From assembly GCF_030373985.1 (NCBI RefSeq), contig NZ_JAUCRB010000001.1:1-64000 (forward strand): a stretch of 64,000 nt of DNA. The letters run 5' to 3'. The first letter of the stretch is position 1. The number at the start of each line of letters is the position of its first letter. Both the position numbers and the translations under genes were made by a program. Positions 9,544 to 18,900 of this stretch are shown here, piece by piece. The notes beneath the pieces were generated by a model. It worked only from the letters and a program-made list of their open reading frames with translations, searched no databases and was not told the origin of the DNA. The stretch is from Wolbachia pipientis (GTDB taxonomy: Bacteria; Pseudomonadota; Alphaproteobacteria; Rickettsiales; Anaplasmataceae).

Positions 9544-10902
9544 TTAGTCTACTTTCAGTTCCTCAGCGTGTAAACTGCTCGGTAAAGATTCTAGTTCCTT
9601 TGCAGCAACCAATTCTTTATTTTTTGCATGTATACCAAGCTTATTGAATTCTCGGGCAGCAGGAAACACTCTTGCTTCAAGTGAACCTGCAGTTTGATTA
9701 TAATGATCAACAGCACTTTTTAAGCTTCTCCGCAGATTATCAAAATTCTTGCCCATTGTGCAGATTCGCTCATATAAAATATGACCCAGATCACTGATTT
9801 TTTTTGCACTTTCAGCTATCATTTCTTGCTTCCATCCATATGCTATTGCCCTAAGCAACGCAATTAGAGTGATCGGTGTTGCAATAATCACTTTTTTTTC
9901 TATTCCAATCTCTATTAAAGCAGGCTCATACTCCAATGCTGCACTAAACACTCCTTCTCCTGTGAGAAAAAGCACAACAAGTTCTGGAGTATTTTCAAAT
10001 TGATTCCAATACTCTTTTTTGCCCAGATCATTTATATGTTTTTTTATTGCCAAGGAATGATCCTTTAATTTCTCCTTTTGCACTTGCAAATCGTTTTGCG
10101 ATACAGCATCAAGATAAGAACTGAGCGGCACTTTAGCATCTATTATTATTTGTTTTCCAGATGGCATTTTTATTATTAAATCAGGACGTAATAAACTATC
10201 CTCATTTTTATCAACCACTGACGGTTGAGTAAAAAAATCACAATATTCAATCATTCCCGCCATTTCAACTACTCTTTTTAACTGCATTTCACCCCATTTC
10301 CCCCTAACATGAGGTTTTCTCAAAGCATTAGCAAGGCTAGAAGTTTGGGTCATTAATGCTCCAATTTGCTCTTTTAACCCTTTATAGGCTCCCACTCTCT
10401 CTTTCTCTAGCTCACGTATTTCACTATCAAATTTTTCCAATTTTTCTTTTATTGGAGTTACAACTTCGTTGATTATAGCTTGTCTTTTCTCAAAATTACT
10501 TTCTGTCTCTTTTAGTTTACTATCAATTACTTCCTTCGCTAGGTTCAGAAAATTATTATTGTTCACCTGCAAAGCATCAAGAGAAAGTGCTTTAAAAATA
10601 TTTGTGAGTCTTTCCTCTGCTTTTGTTAGTAATTCTATTTCCTTTTTCTTTTCTTCGCGTTCTTTTTGCAGAGTTACTTCAAGCTCTACTTTCTTAACTT
10701 TTAAATCTACTATTTCCTCATCCTTTGCTAGTAAGGTCTGTTTTGCCTCTTGAAGCTCACGCTCCAACTTACACAAATTGCCTTCAAGGTTTGCTGATCT
10801 TATTTTCTCTTCGCTAAATTTCTTATTCTTTTTTACGAAAATATAGAGAAATAATAGTAAATAAAGAAAATTTAATCCGAGAACTATAGAACTGAAAAGC
10901 AT
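9544..10902 (-). CDS. rmuC: DNA recombination protein RmuC
   Basis: RmuC is a membrane-tethered nuclease-fold protein that limits DNA inversions at repeats. The 452-residue protein has one N-terminal transmembrane segment at about residues 3-24 and a long coiled coil at about 30-100. The RmuC core follows, with GKWGEMQLKRVVEMAG near 201-216, RPDLIIKMPSG near 239 and the catalytic-type IIDAKVPL near 253. Length and domain order are normal for the family. It is transcribed alone, with intergenic DNA on both sides. Confidence 0.93.
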   Translation of the reverse strand: MLFSSIVLGLNFLYLLLFLYIFVKKNKKFSEEKIRSANLEGNLCKLERELQEAKQTLLAKDEEIVDLKVKKVELEVTLQKEREEKKKEIELLTKAEERLTNIFKALSLDALQVNNNNFLNLAKEVIDSKLKETESNFEKRQAIINEVVTPIKEKLEKFDSEIRELEKERVGAYKGLKEQIGALMTQTSSLANALRKPHVRGKWGEMQLKRVVEMAGMIEYCDFFTQPSVVDKNEDSLLRPDLIIKMPSGKQIIIDAKVPLSSYLDAVSQNDLQVQKEKLKDHSLAIKKHINDLGKKEYWNQFENTPELVVLFLTGEGVFSAALEYEPALIEIGIEKKVIIATPITLIALLRAIAYGWKQEMIAESAKKISDLGHILYERICTMGKNFDNLRRSLKSAVDHYNQTAGSLEARVFPAAREFNKLGIHAKNKELVAAKELESLPSSLHAEELKVD

Positions 10903-10958
10903 CAGAATGCAAAAAAACTGTACTCATAATACTATCTAATTTTTGTGTATATCGAAAA

Positions 10959-10990
10959 GAAAAAAAGAGCACTTAAAGAGGTGCTTTTTT
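10959..10990 (-). terminator. rho-independent terminator-like hairpin
   Basis: The sequence AGAGCAC TTAAAGAG GTGCTTTTTT forms a short stem flanked by an A-run on one side and a T-run on the other. Read on the minus strand it ends in a run of seven T and sits just after the broken gene that stops at 11011 and before rmuC. Read on the plus strand it could also act, so it may be bidirectional. Confidence 0.6.
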
Positions 10991-11010
10991 ATACAAAGTT
11001 TGCTGATTAA

Positions 11011-11653
11011 TTAATAATAACCATTTCCACCTAAACTTAGGTTATTAATGTGATGCTTTCTTTCTATTACTGGTACATCAGTTGCTGAGCTTGGTACATC
11101 ACCATTTTCAGCCACTTTAGGGACTGTAATCGGATCTTTAGATATCTGAGTTATAGTGAAGGGACTTTTACCTTTACTTAGACCTAACATATTTTCCATT
11201 TTCTTCAGTTCGCTATATGAAGTGTCACGACCATAAGGTGTTATTGAGAGTACATTAAAACTTGAATAAAACGGATTACTACAAGAAGCTCCTAATTCAA
11301 GGGTAACTTTGAATACACCTTTGTCACATTCGATATATACTTGATATTTTGATAAATCTTGGTAATTGTTATTACTAAAAACTTTGGGTGTATTATCTCT
11401 CGCTATGTGTAGCACCAGGTGCTATTGTTACCTTTTTTAATAACATCAAAAATACCAGGGTTATCTTGTAGTAGGTTACTTATTCTACTGTCAGGAGAGT
11501 TACTTAGCGCTTGATTTCCTGGTCGACCGGACCAGCTTGGTTGATTTGTCTCTTATTACTAGACCTCCACCCTGATGAAATTTTTCTTAAAATCCATGAA
11601 ACTCCTGTGTGATCAGCAGTCCACTTAAAAAAATTTTTTATGTTTTTCCACAT
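11011..11653 (-). pseudogene. broken hypothetical gene
   Basis: An ATG at 11653 opens a frame beginning MWKNIKNFFKWTADHTG that loses its match after about 40 codons. A second frame carries SPDSRISNLLQDNPGIFDVIKKG, and a third, open for 134 codons from about 11415 to 11011, carries the rest and ends in a Gly/Asn/Tyr tail. The three pieces read naturally as one protein of about 210 residues with two frameshifts. I do not recognise the family. The last segment contains two Cys residues and Pro/Val-rich stretches. Sequencing error at the frameshifts cannot be excluded. Confidence 0.5.
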
Positions 11654-11980
11654 ATTTTACTTCTAAAGTTGTTAATAAACTTTTTTAAGTATTTTATTAA
11701 AAGTTTAGTATGTCAACTATTTTCTGCTTTAAAGGGAAAATGTATGGTATAGAAAAGTAAACTAGTTCTTTTTTTTCTGGATTGTCTAGTCACTGGAATG
11801 ATATCTTTCTTCTCGGTACAAGTTACTTATATCTCAATGTTCGTACAGTTGTATTTCAGCTACTTTCATGACACCACCTGCTATGCAAATTAGCTGCAAA
11901 TTGCAACGCTCGCATATTAAAATAGAGAGAGTAATACAAAGGGTCCATTGAGTGCCTCTTCAGGGCAGAGAAACCTCTAC
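11654..11980. other. non-coding stretch with short repeat motifs
   Basis: No gene is visible in this 327-base gap. It contains a short repeat CAGCTACTTTCATGACACC at 11857-11875, which recurs at 17512-17530 and, inverted, at 13893-13913 and 33325-33344. It also contains half-palindromes such as CACTGGAATGAT near 11795. Confidence 0.5.
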
Positions 11981-13810
11981 TTACTCCTTATTCTTTGCCC
12001 TGCCTGCGCGCTTACGTTCATTTGGATCAAGGAACTTCTTGCGCAGACGTATAGATTTTGGAGTCACTTCCACCAATTCATCATCGCCTATATATGCTAT
12101 CATATCCTCCAGTGTCATTATCTTTGGTGGAGTGAGTTTTATAGCTTCATCACTACCTGCAGCTCTTACATTTGTTAATTGCTTGCCTTTTAATACATTT
12201 ATCTCCAAATCATTGTCACGACTATGCTGGCCAACAATCATACCACAATATACCTTGTCTTGTGGCTTAATAAACATGATTCCCCTATCTTGTAAATTGA
12301 AAATTGCATAGGCCACGGCTTCACCTTTGTCTGTTGAAATTAAAACCCCATTGCGCCTTCCAGAAATTGGACCTTTATGTGGAGCATAACTGTGAAATAA
12401 ACGGTTGATTATACCAGTACCGCGAGAATCAGTTAAAAATTCTCCTTGATAACCAATTAATCCTCTTGATGGCACTAAAAACGTTAACCTTGTTCTGCCA
12501 TTACCAGAAGGCTTCATATCGGTTACTTCACCTTTTCGTAAGTTGAGTTTTTCCATAATGATCCCACTATATTCATCATCCACATCAATTACTATTTCTT
12601 CTATGGGTTCAAGCTTTTTACCATCTTCTTCTTTAAATAACACTCGAGGACGTGAAATAGAGAGCTCAAAACCTTCTCTTCTCATATTTTCAATTAATAC
12701 TCCAAGCTGTAGTTCACCACGTCCACCTACTTCAAATGCCTCGCCACTTGGCGCCAAAGTTACAGTAATTGCAACATTTGTTTCTGCTTCTGCATATAAA
12801 CGATCCTTTATAACAGTTGAGGTAAGTTTTGTTCCCTCTTGCCCAGCAAAAGGCGAGTCATTAACGCTTATAGTAATTGCCATCGTTGGCGGGTCAACTG
12901 GAGTTGAGCTGATTGCAGTTGTAGCTTCTGGTGCTGCTATTGTATCTGAAACTGAAGCTTTTTCAAGACCTGCAATAGCAATTATGTCACCTGCTATAGC
13001 CTGCTCTACTGGAATACGTTTTAAGCCAGAAAATGAAAGTAACTTAGTTAATCTTCCTCGCTCAACCACTTTACCGTCGAGATCAAGTACCTTGAGATCT
13101 GAATTGACTTTTGCGATTCCTTGATAAATTTTTCCTGTTAATATCCTGCCAAGAAATTTATCAGATTCAAGTAGAGTGACCAGCATAGCAAAAGGTGCAT
13201 TTTGATCATAAATAGAAGGTTTTATATAATCTATAACTGTTGAAAATAATGGACTTAAATCTTTTCTTTCGTCAGAAAGTTCCTTAACACACCAGCCATT
13301 TCGACCAGAAGCGTACAATACTGGAAAATCTAGTTGCTCATTAGTTGCATCAAGATTAAAAAACAATTCATATATTTCATTTACCACTTCATCAATTCTG
13401 CTGTCTAGTCGATCAACTTTATTGATTATCACAATTGGCTTCAAATTTGCTTTTAGTGCTTTCGACAGTACAAACTTAGTCTGTGGCATGGGTCCTTCTG
13501 CAGCGTCAACCAGCAGCAACACGCCATCTGCCATGCATAATACCCTTTCTACTTCCCCGCCAAAATCCGCATGCCCTGGTGTGTCAATAATATTGATTTT
13601 TTCATCACTCCACGTTATTGATGTGCATTTTGCAAGTATTGTAATTCCTCGTTCACGCTCCTGATCGCCACTATCCATCACTCGCTCTTGAACCTCTTGA
13701 TTCTCACGAAACGTGCCACTTTGTTTTAACATGTTATCAAGTAAAGTAGTTTTACCGTGGTCAACGTGTGCAATTATTGCAATATTGCGGATCGATTTAA
13801 ATTCATTCAT
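11981..13810 (-). CDS. typA: ribosome-associated GTPase TypA/BipA
   Basis: This translational GTPase of the EF-G/LepA group assists ribosome assembly and stress adaptation. The 609 residues match the family length. The G1 motif AHVDHGKTT lies at residues 14-22, the switch-II motif DTPGHADF near 76-83 and NKVD near 131. The remaining translation-factor domains and the TypA-specific C-terminus, with a basic tail, follow. The gene stands alone on the minus strand with about 170 bases of leader-free DNA upstream of its ATG at 13810. Confidence 0.97.
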   Translation of the reverse strand: MNEFKSIRNIAIIAHVDHGKTTLLDNMLKQSGTFRENQEVQERVMDSGDQERERGITILAKCTSITWSDEKINIIDTPGHADFGGEVERVLCMADGVLLLVDAAEGPMPQTKFVLSKALKANLKPIVIINKVDRLDSRIDEVVNEIYELFFNLDATNEQLDFPVLYASGRNGWCVKELSDERKDLSPLFSTVIDYIKPSIYDQNAPFAMLVTLLESDKFLGRILTGKIYQGIAKVNSDLKVLDLDGKVVERGRLTKLLSFSGLKRIPVEQAIAGDIIAIAGLEKASVSDTIAAPEATTAISSTPVDPPTMAITISVNDSPFAGQEGTKLTSTVIKDRLYAEAETNVAITVTLAPSGEAFEVGGRGELQLGVLIENMRREGFELSISRPRVLFKEEDGKKLEPIEEIVIDVDDEYSGIIMEKLNLRKGEVTDMKPSGNGRTRLTFLVPSRGLIGYQGEFLTDSRGTGIINRLFHSYAPHKGPISGRRNGVLISTDKGEAVAYAIFNLQDRGIMFIKPQDKVYCGMIVGQHSRDNDLEINVLKGKQLTNVRAAGSDEAIKLTPPKIMTLEDMIAYIGDDELVEVTPKSIRLRKKFLDPNERKRAGRAKNKE

Positions 13811-14000
13811 TTCCTATCGTTTCAAAATTAATTTAGTAATAAGTATACATTCAATATACTTGGAGTAAATAATTAAAGCTGTGTAAAAAGGAGGTGTGTC
13901 ATGTAAGTAGCTGGCACTTAGACCTCGCTTTCTAATTTCATAGGATGAATTATTCTAAATTGCGTTTATTTGCAAGTAATAACTTTGCATAATAATCTAG

Positions 14001-14023
14001 ATCCCAGCATTACGTGCTGGGAT
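14001..14023. repeat. short palindromic element remnant (hairpin)
   Basis: ATCCCAGCA and TGCTGGGAT form a perfect 9-bp stem around a TTACG loop. The same core (CCAGC...GCTGG with flanking GGATGACG) occurs as full or half copies near 17440, 26171, 39025, 45171, 52763 and 55578. I read it as a member of the palindromic element family of Rickettsiales. It lies just downstream of the gene ending at 14054 on the minus strand. Confidence 0.65.
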
Positions 14024-14053
14024 GACGATAGTATTGACGTTAGAAAGCATCCG

Positions 14054-15049
14054 TTAAGCACGATAGAGAAAATCATTTATGATTGCTATGGCAACTAGCG
14101 TTGAAATCTGACACGCCTTGTGATTTAATAAATAGAGGTTTTTATCTGACTTCACAACCAGTGCTTCTGGATGACTTTGAAAGTAAATATTACCATGCTT
14201 ATCTTCTATAGCTTCTATTACCCCGTCACTGGAAAATGCTGCAACTTTATATCCAAGTAACTCTAATTTTCTTCTATTTTCTGGTGTATTAATTACTGCC
14301 CCTGAATGAGCATTTGGGAAATATGTTGAAAACCAGCCATTTTCGTCAGGTGGTAAAAATTTAGCTGTCACTTCTGCTAAACGACTGTTTGGAACTACCT
14401 TTATCTGTTGGAGAGGTACACCCTCTTGCTGTGAATTAGGTGCTGATTTTAAATGAGATCTTTGCTTTTCTTCATCATTCACAAGATTTGCTACACTCAC
14501 TACTTCAATTCCCTTTGCTTTCATGATACCTTGTAAACCACCACATATGCCAAGTAAATGAATTGCAGGATTATCATCCATTATTTTTACAATTGCTTCA
14601 GTAACGAGTTGATGATAAGGAGTAGGTGGAAAAGGTTCCGAATGTAAATTATAATAATTTCCCGGAATAAGTATTCTATTTATTTTGTGCTCTTTAATGA
14701 ATTGTGCAACTTCAACTTTTATTTTGTCTAATGTCAGCTTTCTTGCCAATATTTTATCTTGTTTTACAAGATTAAGTGACTCTGCCTGAATTTTTTTAAG
14801 GCTAATTATCTTATTATAATCAATTAGTACAGTTTTAACTCCCCAATTATTAAACATCTCGTAGATATTCTGAGATAAGCCAACCTCACATGGGTATATC
14901 TCTTCTTCTGTTTTCAGTAAACCAACAACTATGTCACCACCTATTGGGTGCAAATTTTCATTAGTGCCTGCATAAGTAATGCTGCTGAATAACAGGATTA
15001 CACTCAATAAGATATTAAATACTCTATTATAATATTTATGTAATATAAT
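14054..15049 (-). CDS. secreted class I glutamine amidotransferase-like (peptidase C26) protein
   Basis: The fold is that of gamma-glutamyl hydrolases of the C26 family. The nucleophile elbow GICGGLQG holds the catalytic Cys and SHPEAL holds the catalytic His. A hydrophobic N-terminal segment ending TYAGTNE looks like a signal peptide, so it probably acts in the periplasm. The substrate is unknown. The start is odd. The first standard start codon in frame (TTG at 15007) lacks a ribosome-binding site and would remove the basic part of the signal. In-frame ATT at 15049 or ATA at 15046, just after TGAGG, would give a complete signal peptide. The gene has no operon partner. Confidence 0.75.
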   Translation of the reverse strand: MILHKYYNRVFNILLSVILLFSSITYAGTNENLHPIGGDIVVGLLKTEEEIYPCEVGLSQNIYEMFNNWGVKTVLIDYNKIISLKKIQAESLNLVKQDKILARKLTLDKIKVEVAQFIKEHKINRILIPGNYYNLHSEPFPPTPYHQLVTEAIVKIMDDNPAIHLLGICGGLQGIMKAKGIEVVSVANLVNDEEKQRSHLKSAPNSQQEGVPLQQIKVVPNSRLAEVTAKFLPPDENGWFSTYFPNAHSGAVINTPENRRKLELLGYKVAAFSSDGVIEAIEDKHGNIYFQSHPEALVVKSDKNLYLLNHKACQISTLVAIAIINDFLYRA

Positions 15050-15133
15050 TTACCTCACTAATATTTGTATGAATATCATAACACACAGTAGAGTATTCTG
15101 TAATAAAAAGGTAAACTTGGTAAGAAGGCGAAG

Positions 15134-15206
15134 TGGCCTGAGCAGGAATCGAACCAGCGACACAAGGATTTTCAGTCCTTTGCTCTACCAACTGAGCTAT
15201 CAGGCC
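15134..15206 (-). tRNA. tRNA-Phe (anticodon GAA)
   Basis: Read on the minus strand, the 73-nt sequence folds as a standard cloverleaf. It has a seven-pair acceptor stem (GGCCTGA with TCAGGCC, discriminator A), a D arm AGCTCAGTTGGTAGAGC, an anticodon arm with loop CTGAAAA carrying GAA, and a T arm with GGTTCGATTCC. CCA is not encoded. Confidence 0.97.
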
Positions 15207-15287
15207 AACAATATGTTTTAATTTTTAGATAAAAAATGTTATTATGTCTATCAAAAGTTTTTAAAGTAATTTATATAAAAATAAAGG

Positions 15288-15788
15288 ATGAATATTAATA
15301 ACAGAATAGGAATTTACCCCGGTACGTTTGATCCTATAACCTTTGGGCATATTGACATAATAAAAAGAGCATGTAAACTGGTTGATAAGTTAATAATCTG
15401 CGTTGCAGAAAATACTAATAAACATACTACTTTTGACGTAAAACTACGTACAAGCATGGCTGGAAATGAAATTAAAAGATTAAGAATTGGCGCAGATGTT
15501 GTATCTTTCAATGGGTTGCTAATGAAGTTTGCTAAAGAGCAAAATGCTTCTGTTATTATTAGGGGACTCAGAGCAGTGTCGGATTTTGATTATGAGTTTC
15601 AAATGAGTTGGGTAAATTATAAACTTCTTCCTGAAATTGAGACCATATTTCTTCCTGCTTCTGAGGATACTCAATTTATCTCATCAAGCTTTATAAAAGA
15701 AATAGCAAGATTAGGTGAGAGTGTTAGCAAATTCGTACCAGAGGGCGTCCAAAAAGAATTAATTAACTTAAATAAGGGTAAAAAGTGA
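15288..15788 (+). CDS. coaD: phosphopantetheine adenylyltransferase
   Basis: CoaD adds AMP to 4'-phosphopantetheine to make dephospho-CoA, the penultimate step of CoA synthesis, in the cytoplasm. The 166-residue protein carries the nucleotidyltransferase motif GTFDPITFGH near residues 11-20, in which His20 contacts ATP. It also has RGLRAVSDFDYEFQM in the middle and the C-terminal ISSSFIKEIA motif. Length is typical. ATG 15288 is preceded closely by AAAGG. The gene is divergent from the tRNA-Phe gene. Confidence 0.97.
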   Translation: MNINNRIGIYPGTFDPITFGHIDIIKRACKLVDKLIICVAENTNKHTTFDVKLRTSMAGNEIKRLRIGADVVSFNGLLMKFAKEQNASVIIRGLRAVSDFDYEFQMSWVNYKLLPEIETIFLPASEDTQFISSSFIKEIARLGESVSKFVPEGVQKELINLNKGKK

Positions 15789-15862
15789 AAAATGATGCCT
15801 ATTGTTTTTTATTTCCAAAAAATATATTTAATACATAAAATGTTATAAACTAAAGGAGCAAC

Positions 15863-16081
15863 ATGCAAAAAGTGAGGGTCAATAAAAGAAAAGTTTGTTG
15901 TCATGGTGATGAGAATGATGAGGGTTCTGGTCATCCATTAATATATTTAGATATGGGAGAAGAGGAAGAAATAGCCTGCCCTTATTGTGAAAAGACGTTT
16001 ATTCATGACTGTACTGTAGAAGCAGTTAATAGAGAGGAAACAATTGCTAAGGATGAATTTAATAGCAATTCATCTTTTTAA
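15863..16081 (+). CDS. small zinc-finger (CHCC/NDUFS6-like) protein
   Basis: This is a 72-residue protein with Cys-Cys-His near residue 12-14, a following GSGHPLIYL motif and CPYCEKTF near 46-53. It matches the zinc-binding CHCC domain that in mitochondria forms the C-terminus of complex I subunit NDUFS6 and in alphaproteobacteria exists as a stand-alone small protein. A link to complex I is an inference from that homology. AAAGGAGC lies upstream of ATG 15863, a good ribosome-binding site. The acidic tail is variable. Confidence 0.8.
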   Translation: MQKVRVNKRKVCCHGDENDEGSGHPLIYLDMGEEEEIACPYCEKTFIHDCTVEAVNREETIAKDEFNSNSSF

Positions 16082-16086
16082 GTTAG

Positions 16087-16713
16087 TTAGCTTATATAGA
16101 TAGCAATAAGAGGAGCAGTAAAAATAAAACTGTCCATACGGTCAAGTATTCCTCCATGGCCAGGTATTATATTTCCACTATCTTTAACATTGTAAGCTCT
16201 TTTAATGAGTGATTCAGTGAGATCGCCAAGTTGTGCTAGAATAGCGATTGCAAAGCCAACGATTGGAGAATAAAAAATCGGGAATAAACCTAAAAACATC
16301 GATCCAAAAATTGTGCACACTATTCCAGCTAAGATAGCACCAAGAATCCCTAACCAAGTTTTTCCAGGACTAACAATTGGGCAAATTTTAGCCCTACCAA
16401 AATTTTTGCCAAATAGGTAGGCAGTAATATCAATGCTCCAAATGGTTAAGATGAGCCATACTAATGCGTATTTTCCCTGTGGTAGATTATATAGGTATAT
16501 TAATGAAGCATTTGGTAGTGCGATCAATAATAATGCAAAAACGTATAAGATTCTGTTTCCTTGGGTTAGGTTATACCATTCAAAAGAAGATAAAACTGCT
16601 ATCGAAAAAATTAGTAGATAAAATGATAAATCACTGAAGTATGTAGCAAAAGAGAATATAAGCAATATTACTATTGAAGACAGTACTCTAACTATAAAAT
16701 TATTATCTGCCAT
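16087..16713 (-). CDS. cdsA: phosphatidate cytidylyltransferase
   Basis: CdsA makes CDP-diacylglycerol from CTP and phosphatidate, the branch point for phosphatidylglycerol and phosphatidylethanolamine. The 208-residue protein is nearly all transmembrane and ends with the family signature, an S-x-x-KR-x-x-x-KD-x-x-x-x-x-PGHGG-x-x-DR-x-D pattern around residues 167-193. It is shorter than the usual 260-280 residues because the N-terminal helices are fewer. Its start overlaps uppS by 11 bases, the classic uppS-cdsA coupling. Confidence 0.94.
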   Translation of the reverse strand: MADNNFIVRVLSSIVILLIFSFATYFSDLSFYLLIFSIAVLSSFEWYNLTQGNRILYVFALLLIALPNASLIYLYNLPQGKYALVWLILTIWSIDITAYLFGKNFGRAKICPIVSPGKTWLGILGAILAGIVCTIFGSMFLGLFPIFYSPIVGFAIAILAQLGDLTESLIKRAYNVKDSGNIIPGHGGILDRMDSFIFTAPLIAIYIS

Positions 16714-17398
16714 ATCTTTTTTCTCTTTTTGTATAATCCTCTAATGCTTTACTCAAGTCTTGACAAGAAAAATCGGGCCACAAAGTATCACAAAAATACA
16801 ATTCGGCGTAAGCTGCTTGCCATAGTAAAAAGTTACTTAACCTTTTTTCACCACCAGTGCGAATTAACAAATCCAACTTTGGCAAATCTTTAGTATATAG
16901 AAATTTTTCAAACTCGTCTTCTGACACACAATCAATATTTTCTTTCATAATATTGCTTATGGCGTGTATAATTTCCTGTTTTGCACCGTAGCTGACCGCT
17001 ACAGTAAGTAATAAACCATCATTCTTATGTGTCGTTTCTTCTACTTTTCTAACTTGGTCAAGCATCTTTTGAGGAAGCAAATTTAAATTACCAATAAAAT
17101 TCAATTTAATGTTATGGTTGCAAATGAAATTAACTTTACTTTGATCAGTTAGAACAGAGTAAAACAGATCAAATAGACGGTCAGTTTCTTCTTTAGGCCT
17201 AAACCAATTCTCCATGGAAAACGCATACAAAGTTAAATAGGGTATAGTCAGGGTTGTGCAATGCTTAGCAATATCATACGCAACCTCACTACCCTTTCTA
17301 TAACCATCAATTTTTACCCTTCCTTGATTGCTTGCCCACCTACTATTACCATCCATTATGATTGCTAAATGTTTTGGTAGAGATTTTAAATTCAACAT
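16703..17398 (-). CDS. uppS: isoprenyl transferase (undecaprenyl diphosphate synthase)
   Basis: This cis-prenyltransferase makes undecaprenyl diphosphate, the carrier lipid for lipid II and other envelope precursors, from farnesyl-PP and isopentenyl-PP. The catalytic Asp lies in IIMDGNSRWA near residue 16, and the C-terminal signature RTGGEKRLSNFLLWQ is complete. At 231 residues it is of normal length. It lies downstream of frr after a 183-base gap that contains repeat motifs, and overlaps cdsA. Confidence 0.96.
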   Translation of the reverse strand: MLNLKSLPKHLAIIMDGNSRWASNQGRVKIDGYRKGSEVAYDIAKHCTTLTIPYLTLYAFSMENWFRPKEETDRLFDLFYSVLTDQSKVNFICNHNIKLNFIGNLNLLPQKMLDQVRKVEETTHKNDGLLLTVAVSYGAKQEIIHAISNIMKENIDCVSEDEFEKFLYTKDLPKLDLLIRTGGEKRLSNFLLWQAAYAELYFCDTLWPDFSCQDLSKALEDYTKREKRYGR

Positions 17399-17511
17399 TT
17401 GGAGCTAATCTAGTTTTGATTTGAATGGAGTTTTCTGAATTCTAGTGTCAAGCACTGGGATGACACCCTTTCTTGATGGGCTCAAACCACAATACTTGTA
17501 CAGTTGTGTAT

Positions 17512-17530
17512 CAGCTACCTGCATGATACC
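17512..17530 (+). repeat. short dispersed repeat (CAGCTAC...CATGA-ACC type)
   Basis: CAGCTACCTGCATGATACC lies in the frr-uppS gap and matches 11857-11875. Inverted relatives lie at 13893-13913 and 33325-33344. Upstream at 17440-17468 lies a half palindrome with AGCACTGGGATGACACCC. These sites look like remnants of small mobile or palindromic elements. Confidence 0.5.
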
Positions 17531-17581
17531 CTTGTATATAATTTGTTTTTTTTCACTACTTAAGGCTTCTTCCATATTAAC

Positions 17582-18139
17582 TTAGTGATTCAGTATATCT
17601 TTTGCTTTAACAGACAATTCATCATCAATCTTTTTTATATTGTCATCGGTAATATTTTGTATTTCCTTTTTAACACCATGAAAATCATCTTCTGAGATTT
17701 TTTTATTTTCTTGCATTTTCTCTATTTCTTCCATAACATCTCTGCGTATATTTCTAATGGCAACCCGTGCATTTTCAGCAAACTGATGCAGTAATTTCAC
17801 CAATCTTTCACGTGTTTCTTGTGTTAAGTCTGGAAGAACTATGCGTATGGTGTTACCCTCAACAACAGGGTTTAAGTTTAGATTAGCATTTAATATAGCA
17901 TTTTTTACTTCACCTGCAACGCCAATGTCCCAAACTTTAATTGATAGGGTTTTATTATCCGTAACTGAAACACTTGCAACTTGATTTAGCTTTTGATGCC
18001 CACCATAGACATTTACAACTATGCCATCAAGTAATGATGCGCTGGCTCTACCAGTACGTATACCTTTAATATCATTATGGAAAGACTGAATAGTTTTTAG
18101 CATCCTTTCTTTTGTTCTAGTTTTTACTTCGTTCAACAT
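17582..18139 (-). CDS. frr: ribosome recycling factor
   Basis: RRF splits post-termination ribosomes together with EF-G. The 185 residues match the family exactly, with the core RTGRAS near residues 31-36, PIKVWD-like segment, the RIVLPDLTQETRERLVK region near 105-120 and the charged C-terminal helix. It follows pyrH by seven bases in the conserved rpsB-tsf-pyrH-frr order. Confidence 0.97.
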   Translation of the reverse strand: MLNEVKTRTKERMLKTIQSFHNDIKGIRTGRASASLLDGIVVNVYGGHQKLNQVASVSVTDNKTLSIKVWDIGVAGEVKNAILNANLNLNPVVEGNTIRIVLPDLTQETRERLVKLLHQFAENARVAIRNIRRDVMEEIEKMQENKKISEDDFHGVKKEIQNITDDNIKKIDDELSVKAKDILNH

Positions 18140-18146
18140 AAATTAC

Positions 18147-18890
18147 CTATAATTCACAATCTGAAACTATAGTATAAATACCATAACCCTTAATAATATT
18201 GGCCATTTTTTCTTCTTTCAAAGAAAAAACTATGATTGGAATAGAATTCTCACGTGCAAGAGAGATTGCCGATGCATCCATAACTTTTAAATCACGAGTC
18301 AACAAATCCATGTAAGAAAGCCTATCATACATTATAGCATCCTCATTTTTTTCCGGATCAGCGGAGTATACACCATTTACTTGTGTACCTTTCATAATAA
18401 CATCACAATTCGTTTCAACGGCACGTAGAGCTGCAGCTGTATCTGTAGTAAAAAATGGATTACCTATACCTGCTGCAAAGATTACTACTCTACCTTTTTC
18501 TAAATGACGAATAGCTTTCCTTCTTATATAAGGTTCACATACAGTAGCCATGGGTATTGCAGACAATACCCTAGAATCTACTGAATTTTTCTCTAAAAAG
18601 CTTTGTAAGATTAAAGCATTGATTATAGTTGCGAGCATTCCAATATAATCACCGCTTGCCCTTTCATAGCCACTCAAAGATGCAGATGCACCACGAAAGA
18701 TATTACCACCACCAACAACAATACATACCTGAACTCCAAGCTTGTTAATGTCAGTTATATCTTTGCACAATTGATCTATAATTTCCATATCATGACCAAA
18801 AGACCGTGATCCCATTAAAGCCTCGCCAGAGATTTTAAATAACACCCTTGAGTATTTTATTTTACTTCCTTTATCCGTTGAGGCAGCCAT
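18147..18890 (-). CDS. pyrH: UMP kinase
   Basis: PyrH phosphorylates UMP to UDP and belongs to the amino-acid kinase fold. The 247-residue protein has the N-terminal KISGEALMG motif near residues 19-27 and the glycine-rich [10 protein letters not shown] near 57-66. It also has TDTAAALRA near 148 and a C-terminal nucleotide-binding region with [11 protein letters not shown]. It sits between tsf and frr with short spacers, as in most bacteria. Confidence 0.97.
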   Translation of the reverse strand: MAASTDKGSKIKYSRVLFKISGEALMGSRSFGHDMEIIDQLCKDITDINKLGVQVCIVVGGGNIFRGASASLSGYERASGDYIGMLATIINALILQSFLEKNSVDSRVLSAIPMATVCEPYIRRKAIRHLEKGRVVIFAAGIGNPFFTTDTAAALRAVETNCDVIMKGTQVNGVYSADPEKNEDAIMYDRLSYMDLLTRDLKVMDASAISLARENSIPIIVFSLKEEKMANIIKGYGIYTIVSDCEL

Positions 18891-18900
18891 TTATAATTAC

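Noticed and set aside
12543-13124. 193-codon open frame opposite typA
   Set aside because: It is a shadow of typA on the other strand, rich in Ser and Thr, without a ribosome-binding site.
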